A stretch of DNA of 8,358 nucleotides from NCBI GenBank assembly GCA_046262635.1, contig JBHEMK010000162.1:1-8358 (forward strand), given 5' to 3'. The position numbers were made by a program, and so were the translations under genes. Origin of the DNA: JBHEMK01 sp046262635. GTDB taxonomy: Bacteria > Actinomycetota > Thermoleophilia > Gaiellales > Gaiellaceae. Within the stretch, counting starts at the first letter, position 1. Every line of letters begins with the position of its first letter. The notes under the pieces are model-generated. The model saw only the letters and a list, made by a program, of their open reading frames with translations, did not search any database and had not been told where the DNA came from. Positions 1 to 6,488 of this stretch are shown here, piece after piece.

Positions 1-1
1 G

Positions 2-538
2 TCGGCCGGGCTGTTCCTCGTCCCCCTCGCGGTCTGGAACTTCTTCGGCCCGCTCGTGCTCGGACCGCTGCTCGATCGCGTGGGGCGCAAGACGATGATC
101 TCGACGACGTACATCACGTCGGGGGTGCTGCTCGTGATCACGGGGCAGCTGTTCCTGCACGGCTCCCTGAGCGCGACGGCGATGACGATCTGCTTGGTCG
201 ATCATCTTCTTCTTCGCCTCGGCCGGGCGAGCCGGCGTACCTGACCGTGTCGGAGCTCTTCCCGATGGAGGTTCGCGCGATGGCGATCGCGCTCTTCTAT
301 TCGATCGGGACGGGGTTCGTGATCCTCGCCGACGCTGTTCGGCGCTCTGATCGCGACCAAGAGCCGCGTCAACGTGAACTACGGGTGCCTGCTGGGCGCA
401 GCCCTGATGATCGGGGCCGGACTCGTGGCCGTGTTCCTCGCGGTCGCTGCCGAGCGACGCTCGCTCGAAGACGTCGCGCGGCCGCTGACGGCGGTGCGAG
501 GCCGCCTGGGCGGCGGCGCCGCGGCGCCCGCGAAGTAG
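2..538 (+). pseudogene. MFS sugar-porter-type transporter, C-terminal part, frame broken three times
   Basis: This is the C-terminal half of a major facilitator superfamily transporter (inner-membrane uptake of a sugar or similar solute); the N-terminal part lies left of the window. Reading starts in the frame of base 2 and gives hydrophobic helices plus the loop motif DRVGRKTM, typical of sugar porters. The frame then moves. An extra T at 194-195 and an extra G in the run 225-227 restore a passage reading WSIIFFFASAGEPAYLT, followed by SELFPMEVRAMAIALFY, the conserved PExxPxxxR-like segment. A third break near 328-334 (probably loss of 2 nt in a GC repeat) leads to LFGALIATKSRVNVNYG, the last two helices and a TAG stop at 536-538. 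The family assignment is firm from these motifs. Whether the breaks are true mutations or base-calling errors cannot be told from the sequence. No start codon is in the window, and the substrate is unknown. Confidence 0.85.
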
Positions 539-539
539 C

Positions 540-692
540 TCAGTCGGACCTGGGGCGGAGCGAGGCGCCGGCCTCGGTCCGCCCCTCGGCCTCCCGGATG
601 CTCGAGGCGAAGCAGATCGCCAGGAACATCCCCGTGAGCGGCGCGAGCGACCAGGCAGGCAGAAGTGCGTTCAGGACGCACATGCCAAGCAT
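540..692 (-). CDS. Doubtful small hydrophobic ORF (50 aa)
   Basis: An ATG at 692 opens a 50-codon frame ending in TGA at 540-542, only one base from the stop of the opposing transporter. The first 30 residues are strongly hydrophobic (MLGMCVLNALLPAW, then LTGMFLAICFAS), enough for one long or two short membrane segments, followed by a charged tail ending PRSD. The opposite strand here encodes a hydrophilic, unconvincing sequence, so the minus frame is the more protein-like one. A TTG at 716 could lengthen it to 58 aa. Against it: there is no clear Shine-Dalgarno sequence before either start, no family I recognise, and short hydrophobic frames arise by chance. It could also be a decayed remnant, given the damaged gene next door. 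Confidence 0.25.
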   Translation of the reverse strand: MLGMCVLNALLPAWSLAPLTGMFLAICFASSIREAEGRTEAGASLRPRSD

Positions 693-725
693 CGGGCAGG
701 GCCCGGCGGAGCGCAATGGGCGGTC

Positions 726-745
726 GGGCCCATCTTTCCGGGCCC
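726..745. repeat. Inverted repeat GGGCCC / GGGCCC
   Basis: Two copies of the palindrome GGGCCC at 726-731 and 740-745 flank an 8-nt spacer and can pair as a 6-bp hairpin on either strand. It lies midway in the convergent gap and could help terminate either transcript. There is no T-tract on either side and no further support. Confidence 0.25.
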
Positions 746-815
746 AGACGGATCAGCGCTCGAGCCGGGGCAGTCGGTGCGAGACGGCAGGCGCGAGGGA
801 CGCGAGTGGGGCCGG

Positions 816-835
816 CGGGGCTCGTCCTCGCCCCG
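816..835 (-). terminator. Candidate GC-rich terminator hairpin after the operon
   Basis: CGGGGC (816-821) and GCCCCG (830-835) form a perfect 6-bp stem around an 8-nt loop, starting 23 nt past the stop codon of the last operon gene. No T-tract follows on the minus strand, so it is not a classical intrinsic terminator. High-GC actinobacteria often use such tract-less hairpins. In sequence this rich in G and C a 6-bp stem can occur by chance. Confidence 0.3.
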
Positions 836-858
836 GCGGGTGCGGCGGCTCGATGCGT

Positions 859-1845
859 TCAGCGACGGGCGGCGACTGCCGCGAGTGCCCCTCCCACGCC
901 CGCGGCCGCGAGCACGGCCAGTCGGTGCTCCGTGAGCGTGAGCTGCAGGCTGCGGGAATGCGCCTGGCGATCGAAGTCCCCGTGCGCGCCCGGGTCGCCG
1001 TGCGACGGCGCGAACAGGTTTCCCTCGCGGGGCGGGTCGATCGGCTCGCGGGTCTGCTGCCCGTCGACGCCCGTTCGTGCCAGGTACCGGTCGGCGAGCC
1101 AGGGCGCGACCTTGTTGCCGAGGATCGTGTAGACCGTCGAGCCGCCGACATAGACCTGCCGGCGCCTCGCGTGGGCCGCGAAGTACACGCCGTCCGCCGC
1201 CACCTCCGGCTGGAAGATCGGCGGCACGGGCATCGGTTTCCTCGGCATCTTCGAGCGGCAGTGCGCGAACTGCGGCGTGTTCAGACCGGGCAGCTGCACC
1301 ATCGTCATGTGGACGTTCGACCCCTTGGACATCAGCTCCGTGCGCACCGACTCGAAGAAGCCCTTCAGCGCGTGCTTCGAGCCGCAGTAGGCCGATTGGA
1401 GCGGGATGCCGCGGTAGGCAAGGGCCGAGCCGACCTGGACGACGATGCCGCGGTCGCGCGGGACCATCCGTTTCAGCGCAGCCTTCGTGCCCCAGACGGC
1501 GCCGAGGTAGGTCACCTCGGTCGCGCGCCGGAACTCGTCGGGTTCCACGTCCTCGAAGAAGGCGAAGACGGTCGTCATCGCGTCGTTGACCCAGATGTCG
1601 ATCTCGCCGAGTGCCTCCTCCGTCGCTGCCGCAGCGGCCTCGACCGCGTCGGCGTCAGCGACGTCCGTCTGCAGCGGCAGCGCCTTTCCGCCCAGCCGCT
1701 CGACCTCCTCGGCCGTCGCGCCGAGCCCGTCGCGCCCGCGGGCGAGGAGTGCGATGTGGGCGCCCTCACGCGCGAACCGCTCGACGACTGCACGGCCGAC
1801 CCCACTCGTCGCGCCGGTGACGACCACCACCTCAGGCTTGCTCAT
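859..1845 (-). CDS. SDR-family NAD(P)-dependent oxidoreductase with C-terminal extension
   Basis: This 328-aa short-chain dehydrogenase/reductase should interconvert an alcohol and a ketone or aldehyde using NAD(P). The Rossmann glycine motif TGATSGVG is at residues 10-17, and the acidic D61 follows strand 3. The usual NNAG is NDAM at 87-90. The catalytic triad is visible as S140, Y153 and K157 (YCGSK). The core ends near residue 255; the remainder (TGVDGQQTREPIDPP onward, with GAHGDFDRQA near 286-295) is a tail longer than in classical 250-aa SDRs, ending in a hydrophobic alanine/glycine-rich helix at about 308-325 that could anchor it to the membrane. The ATG at 1845 overlaps the GH15 stop as ATGA and is preceded by the purine-rich AAAAAGGGGAC. 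It is the last gene of the operon. The substrate cannot be deduced. Confidence 0.92.
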   Translation of the reverse strand: MSKPEVVVVTGATSGVGRAVVERFAREGAHIALLARGRDGLGATAEEVERLGGKALPLQTDVADADAVEAAAAATEEALGEIDIWVNDAMTTVFAFFEDVEPDEFRRATEVTYLGAVWGTKAALKRMVPRDRGIVVQVGSALAYRGIPLQSAYCGSKHALKGFFESVRTELMSKGSNVHMTMVQLPGLNTPQFAHCRSKMPRKPMPVPPIFQPEVAADGVYFAAHARRRQVYVGGSTVYTILGNKVAPWLADRYLARTGVDGQQTREPIDPPREGNLFAPSHGDPGAHGDFDRQAHSRSLQLTLTEHRLAVLAAAGVGGALAAVAARR

Positions 1846-3641
1846 AGGTCCCGTCCCCTTTTTCCGGCGGCCCGCTCGACTGCGACAGCCGCGTTGATCA
1901 GTGCGAGGTGTGTCAGCCCCTGCGGAAAGTTGCCGAGGAACTCACCGCTGGCCGGTTCGATCTCCTCGGAGTAGAGACCGACGTCGTTTCCGAGTGCCAG
2001 GAGCTCCTCCATCGTCGCCCTCGCCTCGTCGAGACGGCCTGTGCGCGCCAGGGCCTCCACAAGCCAGAAGGAGCAGGCGAGGAACGCGCCCTCCTGCGCA
2101 GCCTGGCCGGTGTAGCGGTAAAGGAGCGGGCCGCCCGCTCCGAGCTCACGCCGGATCGCATCGAGTGTCGTCAGGAGACGCGGATCGTCGGCTGGCAGGT
2201 ACCCGACGCGCACGGCGAGCAGGAGGGCCGCGTCGAGGTCGTCGCCGCCCGCGTAGAACGCGTAGCTCTGCCGCGCCTCGGACCAGCAGCGCTCGTCGAT
2301 CCACGCGCGGATCCGACCGGCCTCCTCGCGCCAGGCCTCGGCGTGGTCGTCCGGCGCCTCGCCTTGGGCGGCCAGCCTCAGCGCGCGGTCGAGCGCAACC
2401 CAGCAGCTTATCTTCGACATCGTGTAGTGGCGGGCCTGCTGCAACTCCCAGATGCCCGAGTCCTCGTTGCCCCAGATCCGGCAGACGTGGTCAGCGACCT
2501 CGGCCAGGCGGATGCCTGTCTCGGCGTCGAGGGTGTTGCCGTTTTGGACGTAGAGGGCAATCGTCTCGAGCAGGTCGCCGTAGCAGCCGAGCTGCAGCTG
2601 ACCCGAGGCGCCGTTGCCCTTCCTCACGGGTCGGGAGCCGCGGTAGCCGGCGAGATCGAGCTCGGCCTCCAGGCGCGGCACACTTCCGTCGAGGCGGTAG
2701 AACGGCTCCATCCGCGGATGAGTTGCGTTGCTCGCCCGGAGCAGCCACGAGAGCGACGCGTGCACCTGCTCCCGGTAACCCAGGTTCCCGAGCGCGTCCA
2801 GCGTGAACGCCGAGTCGCGAATCCAGGCGAACCGGTAGTCCCAGTTCAGGTCGCCGCCGATCCGCTCGGGCAGCGAGGTGGTCGGCGCCGCGGCGATCGC
2901 TCCCGAAGGGGCGTAGACAAGGAGCTTGAGCGCCAGCGCGCTCCGCTCCACGGCCTGCTCCCAGTCGCCCTCGTAGGTGTGGAACTCGAGCCAGCGCTGC
3001 CAGGCTTCGGCCGTGCGGTCGAAGCGGATCTCGATCTCATGCCGGTCCGGCAGCGGGATCGGCTCGTCCTTGACGAAGCTGCAGACGAGCAGGCCGTCGC
3101 TGCCGCGCTCGGCCTCGAGCACCCCGCCGATCGCCTCGCCCGAGAACGTCGGCTCGCCTGCGTCCCAGCAGCGGAAGGCGAGCACGTAGTCACCGCCGCG
3201 CGCGAGGAGTGCGTCCTTTCGGCGCTCGATCGTCAGGTCTCCGCGGCCGAAGTCGAAGCGTGGCCGGATCTCGTGGCGGAGCCGCACCCGCCCGCGCACG
3301 CCCCGGATGCGCCGCACGAGCTCGACCCACGAGAGCTGCCCCCCGTCCTGGAGCGTCAGCGCGTCGGCGACGGTGACGATCCCGCTTTCGGTCGTGAACG
3401 TCGTCTCGAGCACATTCGAGTCCGGGACGTACCGCCGCTCGACCTCGAACTCCTCGATCGGCGCGAGGGAGAAGGAGCCCCCCCTCTCAACGTCGAGGAG
3501 CGCACCGAAGACGGTCACGCCGTCGAGCGCCGGCAGCGCCAGCCAGTCGACGGAGCCGTCCCGGGCGACCAGAGCCACGGTGCGTCCGTCCCCGATCGCC
3601 GCGTAGGCCGCGATCGGCGCGTAGCCGTCGACGCGGATCAC
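1842..3641 (-). CDS. Glycoside hydrolase family 15 (glucoamylase/trehalase type)
   Basis: This 599-aa protein belongs to the bacterial GH15 group, which inverts alpha-glucosidic bonds in trehalose, starch or dextrin to release glucose. The N-terminal beta-rich domain begins GYAPIAAYAAIGDGRTVALV with DGSVDWL at 28-34. The (alpha/alpha)6 catalytic barrel starts near residue 225 and includes the signature GGDLNWDYRFAWIRDS at 262-277. The likely general acid is E399 in GIWELQ, and the general base is E559 or E560 in GLYSEEIEP, followed by FLGNFPQGLTHLALI. There is no signal peptide, so it should act in the cytoplasm. The GTG start at 3641 gives the family-typical N-terminus and a GTGA overlap with the upstream ferritin-like gene. 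The open frame continues upstream to 4007, but that portion is arginine-rich nonsense antagonistic to the real upstream gene. Trehalase versus glucoamylase specificity is not resolved. Confidence 0.93.
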   Translation of the reverse strand: MIRVDGYAPIAAYAAIGDGRTVALVARDGSVDWLALPALDGVTVFGALLDVERGGSFSLAPIEEFEVERRYVPDSNVLETTFTTESGIVTVADALTLQDGGQLSWVELVRRIRGVRGRVRLRHEIRPRFDFGRGDLTIERRKDALLARGGDYVLAFRCWDAGEPTFSGEAIGGVLEAERGSDGLLVCSFVKDEPIPLPDRHEIEIRFDRTAEAWQRWLEFHTYEGDWEQAVERSALALKLLVYAPSGAIAAAPTTSLPERIGGDLNWDYRFAWIRDSAFTLDALGNLGYREQVHASLSWLLRASNATHPRMEPFYRLDGSVPRLEAELDLAGYRGSRPVRKGNGASGQLQLGCYGDLLETIALYVQNGNTLDAETGIRLAEVADHVCRIWGNEDSGIWELQQARHYTMSKISCWVALDRALRLAAQGEAPDDHAEAWREEAGRIRAWIDERCWSEARQSYAFYAGGDDLDAALLLAVRVGYLPADDPRLLTTLDAIRRELGAGGPLLYRYTGQAAQEGAFLACSFWLVEALARTGRLDEARATMEELLALGNDVGLYSEEIEPASGEFLGNFPQGLTHLALINAAVAVERAAGKRGRDL

Positions 3642-4129
3642 TCCGGCAGGCGCTCGCGGAGCTGCTCGGCTGCGGCCTCGACCTCTCTGAGCGCCTGCCT
3701 CTCGTCGCCGAGGCTCTGCTCGAGGGGGCCTGGATCGAGCCCGAGGCGCCCGGCGAGCCCGATCAGACTCGTGTAGAGCGCGATCTCGAGGTGCTCGGTC
3801 CTTGCGGCGGCGCCCGCGAGGAAGACATCCTTGAGCCGCGGCTCGACGATCTTCTCGACGAGCTCGTCGTGCCCGTGCCGCAGGCCTTCCAGGGCCGCGC
3901 TCGCCGCAGAGGTCGGCTCGGCGCCGGCCGCGACGATCACAGCCTCGACTCGATCGACGTGCACGCGGGTCTGCTCGAGGTGCTGGGCGATCGGGCCGGC
4001 GAGCCATTCGGAGTCGACTTCGCGCTGGAGCTGCGGCAGCAGCTCGAAGGCCAGCATCCGCTCGATCCAGAGTGCCTCGGCCAGCAACTGGAGCAGGAGG
4101 TCACGCGGGTTGCTCAGCCTCGCAGGGAT
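3638..4129 (-). CDS. YciE/YciF-type ferritin-like protein (DUF892)
   Basis: This is a four-helix ferritin-like protein of the YciE/YciF (DUF892) family, linked in other bacteria to stress and possibly a di-metal site; its biochemical role is not settled. With the start at 4129 it has 163 aa, normal for the family. Visible family features are the first helix PRDLLLQLLAEALWIERML (residues 8-26), helix 2 with HLEQTRVHVDRVE (50-62), VEPRLKDVF near 95-103 and the carboxylate/histidine motif RTEHLEIALY at 110-119. No ATG, GTG or TTG start preserves the whole first helix: the frame reads ATC at 4129 with an ideal AAGGAGG five bases upstream. Alternatives are CTG at 4117 (CTGA overlap with the GMC stop) and TTG at 4087, which would cut into helix 1. 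It overlaps the GMC gene by 16 nt with the ATC start, and its stop overlaps the GH15 start. Confidence 0.85.
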   Translation of the reverse strand: MPARLSNPRDLLLQLLAEALWIERMLAFELLPQLQREVDSEWLAGPIAQHLEQTRVHVDRVEAVIVAAGAEPTSAASAALEGLRHGHDELVEKIVEPRLKDVFLAGAAARTEHLEIALYTSLIGLAGRLGLDPGPLEQSLGDERQALREVEAAAEQLRERLPE

Positions 4130-5766
4130 GGCGCCCTCCTTCGCGCGGCACCGACCCGCTTGTCCCTGAGGAGACCGGCGAGGCGGTCGGACAGCGCCAT
4201 GATTACGAGCGCCGGGTTGGCCGAGCCCTCGGTTGGCAGGACGCTTCCATCAGCGACGAAGAGGTTTGGCACCTCCCACGCGCGGTGACTCGAGTCGACG
4301 ACGCTGTCGGCCGGCGCAAAGCCCATCCGGCAGCCGCCGACGAGGTGCGCGTAGCGGTCGATCTTGACCGTGTCCTGCGCGCCGGCTCCATCCCAGATCT
4401 CCTCCATCACCGTCGTCGCGTAGGCGATGTTCGCCTTGTCGTTCTCGCAGAGGCTGTGGCTGAAGACGGCGACCGGCATCCCGTAGCCGTCCTGCTCGGT
4501 TCGCGAGAGCGTCACACGGTTCTCGGCCTGTGGCAGCAGCTCACAGAGAACCCCGAGCACGCTCCAGTGGTTGTAGTCGCGCATGTACTCGCGGAGCGAC
4601 TGGCCCCAGTGGCCCTCGGCGGTCACGTGCTCGGCCCAGCCGATCGGTAGGGGGGAGACGGTCTGAACCGAGAACCCGCGCGCGAATCCACGACGCTCGT
4701 CCGTTTCGTAGAACTGCTCCGAGGAGACCTCCGGCGGCGGCGCCTTGTACATCCGCAGGAGCTGGGGAAAGCGCGCACCGATCTGGGTCGCGCCCTGAAC
4801 CATCACGTAGCGGCCGACCTGGTCGTCGGAGTTCGCAAGGCCGTTCGGGAACCGGGCGCTCGTCGAGTTGAGGAGGAGCCGTGGAGTCTCGATTGCGTAG
4901 CCGCAGACCGCCACGGCGTCGCCTGGCTGAAAGTGCTCCCGGCCGTCCTCGATGTACGTGACGCCGGCGGCCCGCCCTGTCGACCCGTCCACCTCGATCC
5001 GCACGGCCATCGAGTCGGCCCGGACCTCGACGCCGTGTTCGATCGCATCCGGGAGATGCGTGATCAGCGGACTCGCCTTCGCGTTCACCTTGCAGCCCTG
5101 GAGGCAGAAGCCGCGGTAGATGCAGTGCGGCCGGTTCCCGAAGACGCCATTCGTGATCGAGACCGGCCCGACGCGCATCTCAATCCCGTACCTCCGCGCG
5201 CCCTGCCAGGCAATCGAGGCCGCACCCGCGATCGGGTGCGGTGCGTGCGGGTAGCTGTGCGGGTCGCCCCAAGGCCAGTCCTGCCCCGCAACCGGCAGCT
5301 CCAGCTCGATCCGCTCGAACGACTGCTTCAGCTCCCAGTAGGAGATCGGCCAGTCGACCGCGACGCCGTCGCGGCTGCGAACCTCGAAGTCGGAGGGATG
5401 CAGCCGCGGGACGTACCCGGCAAAGTGGGTCATCGTGCCGCCGACCCCGACGCCGGAGTTGTTCTTGCCGAGCTCGATCGGATCGTTGCCGCCGATTACG
5501 CGGTTGTCGGTCCAGTAGATCGGGCCCGCGCCCTTCTCGTCGGAGACCCAGTCGCGGTCGGGATCCCAGAACGGGCCCTTCTCGAGGATGACGATCCGCC
5601 AGCCTGCGCGGGCGAGACGCTGTGCGAGCGTCACGCCGCCCGCGCCCGCCCCGACGATCACGAGGTCGACCGCGTCCTGCTTCCGATAGGTCGCCATGCG
5701 GTCGAGGTTCTGGAGGCCGCGCTTGTGGACGTCGAGCAGGTACGGCGAGTCGTTGTCGGGCGGCAT
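4114..5766 (-). CDS. GMC-family FAD-dependent oxidoreductase (dehydrogenase catalytic subunit)
   Basis: This 550-aa flavoprotein should oxidise a hydroxyl group of a sugar, polyol or alcohol, as in the large subunits of gluconate, sorbitol or FAD glucose dehydrogenases. The FAD-binding motif VIVGAGAGG is at 36-44, with the ribose-binding E62 in VILEKGPFW. GVGVGGTMTHFAGYVPR at 105-121 follows the GMC signature. A cysteine cluster C215/C221/C225 sits in the segment between. The C-terminal active-site region has H474 in AHLVGGCRMG, then PNLFVADGSVLPTEGSANPA with N517 where other GMC enzymes have His or Asn. No export signal is seen. It follows the subunit 3 gene by 17 nt, as expected for a two-subunit dehydrogenase. 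A TTG at 5787 (TTGA overlap, GGGAG five bases before) is an alternative start adding seven residues. The frame running up to 6021 overlaps the upstream gene and is not real. The substrate is unknown. Confidence 0.93.
   Translation of the reverse strand: MPPDNDSPYLLDVHKRGLQNLDRMATYRKQDAVDLVIVGAGAGGVTLAQRLARAGWRIVILEKGPFWDPDRDWVSDEKGAGPIYWTDNRVIGGNDPIELGKNNSGVGVGGTMTHFAGYVPRLHPSDFEVRSRDGVAVDWPISYWELKQSFERIELELPVAGQDWPWGDPHSYPHAPHPIAGAASIAWQGARRYGIEMRVGPVSITNGVFGNRPHCIYRGFCLQGCKVNAKASPLITHLPDAIEHGVEVRADSMAVRIEVDGSTGRAAGVTYIEDGREHFQPGDAVAVCGYAIETPRLLLNSTSARFPNGLANSDDQVGRYVMVQGATQIGARFPQLLRMYKAPPPEVSSEQFYETDERRGFARGFSVQTVSPLPIGWAEHVTAEGHWGQSLREYMRDYNHWSVLGVLCELLPQAENRVTLSRTEQDGYGMPVAVFSHSLCENDKANIAYATTVMEEIWDGAGAQDTVKIDRYAHLVGGCRMGFAPADSVVDSSHRAWEVPNLFVADGSVLPTEGSANPALVIMALSDRLAGLLRDKRVGAARRRAPSLRG
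4135..4141 (-). promoter_or_regulatory. Strong Shine-Dalgarno site in front of an ATC codon
   Basis: AAGGAGG lies inside the end of the GMC gene, exactly five bases before an ATC at 4129-4127. No ATG, GTG or TTG lies at a suitable distance in the ferritin-like frame. The spacing and the family N-terminus both mark this as the ribosome site for that gene. Confidence 0.65.
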
Positions 5767-5783
5767 CCGAAGCGAGCCCTTGA

Positions 5784-6488
5784 TCAATCGAGCTCCCGTG
5801 CGCGTACGTCTTTGACGGGATCGAGCTCGAAAGCCTCCTTCGCCTCCCACGCCTCGGTCTCGCCGTCCCGTAGGTGCGGGCTGCCGAAACGGGAATAGCC
5901 GCGCGGGTAGGCCGGTCCGCCGAACCCGATCTCGTTCCAGGCCCACGGGTGCGAGTAGAACTGCGCGCAGACGTGGCGCACCACGACGCTGAAGGCTCGC
6001 GAGACGTTCAGGCACGCCCACGCTCCGCCGAACAGCTCGCCCCGCGAGAACCGGTGGCAGAGCTCGTTCTGGTCATGGTCCGACAGGAGCGAGAACGACT
6101 CGGCGCCGAGCTTCCGCGCCTCCTCATCGAGGCCGCGGGCGACGACGCGCCACGTCTCGCAGTCGTCTGGCATGTCGAAGTACCGGTACCCGTCGAGAGC
6201 ACCTTCGAAGAGCTTCTCGTCGAGATACTCGAGGACCGGGATCTTCGGCTCCTCGCCGACCTGGCCCGTCAGGTGCTCGCAGAGGGCCCGGACGGTCGCG
6301 GCCTCCCGGACGTTGAAAAAGCGCCTCTCTGGAACATTCTCGAGGCGGTCCAGCACGAGCCTTCGCGTCGGCTCGTCCCAGTGATCCTGGCCCTCGAGGA
6401 CGTCGAAGTCGGGGTAGCGTCCAACCATTCCCGGCGTTGTTCCCCGACGCTGCCGTGGGAGGCCCTTCGGTTCGAAACGCCTCGCCAT
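5784..6488 (-). CDS. Gluconate 2-dehydrogenase subunit 3 family protein
   Basis: This 234-aa protein resembles the small (gamma, subunit 3) component of membrane-bound GMC dehydrogenases, which binds and stabilises the flavin subunit and often carries it across the membrane. The C-terminal block HPWAWNEIGFGGPAYPRGY (180-198) is the most characteristic segment; FFNVREAATVRALCEHL (57-73) and the helical middle also fit. Family members usually begin with a twin-arginine signal; here the N-terminus MARRFEPKGLPRQRRG has arginines but no hydrophobic stretch behind them, so export is not predicted. The ATG at 6488 overlaps the stop of the membrane-protein gene as TGATG and has GGGAG five bases before it. 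The gene lies directly upstream of its expected partner, the GMC subunit. The open frame further upstream to 6776 is an artefact overlapping the membrane protein. Confidence 0.88.
   Translation of the reverse strand: MARRFEPKGLPRQRRGTTPGMVGRYPDFDVLEGQDHWDEPTRRLVLDRLENVPERRFFNVREAATVRALCEHLTGQVGEEPKIPVLEYLDEKLFEGALDGYRYFDMPDDCETWRVVARGLDEEARKLGAESFSLLSDHDQNELCHRFSRGELFGGAWACLNVSRAFSVVVRHVCAQFYSHPWAWNEIGFGGPAYPRGYSRFGSPHLRDGETEAWEAKEAFELDPVKDVRARELD

Larger units (their letters stand above)
539..858. other. Convergent intergenic region
   Basis: These 320 bases lie between the stop of the rightward transporter remnant and the stop of the leftward operon. The stretch contains the doubtful 50-aa frame at 540-692 and two GC-rich inverted repeats (726-745 and 816-835). 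I see no tRNA, no repeat array and no insertion-sequence ends. It is the natural place for termination of both transcription units. Confidence 0.6.

Noticed and set aside
379..681. 100-codon minus-strand frame over the end of the transporter
   Set aside because: Low-complexity Arg/Ala/Pro sequence opposite clear transporter helices; no ribosome site.
539..1974. Continuation of the plus-strand frame that begins at 247
   Set aside because: Only its first 30 or so codons belong to the transporter; beyond the third frame break it is arginine-rich nonsense running antisense to the SDR.
1908..3776. Open plus-strand frame of 622 codons opposite GH15
   Set aside because: Antisense shadow: high GC removes stops, the translation has no recognisable motif, and the minus strand encodes a complete GH15 enzyme with catalytic residues.
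3642..4007. Upstream extension of the GH15 frame
   Set aside because: It overlaps almost all of the ferritin-like gene and is arginine/alanine-rich; GTG 3641 gives the normal family N-terminus.
4933..5898. Open plus-strand frame of 321 codons opposite GMC
   Set aside because: Its composition mirrors the complement of the GMC codons and no domain is visible; GMC motifs on the minus strand explain the region.
5788..6021. Upstream extension of the GMC frame
   Set aside because: It overlaps the conserved C-terminus of the subunit 3 protein and has no resemblance to a signal peptide or GMC sequence.
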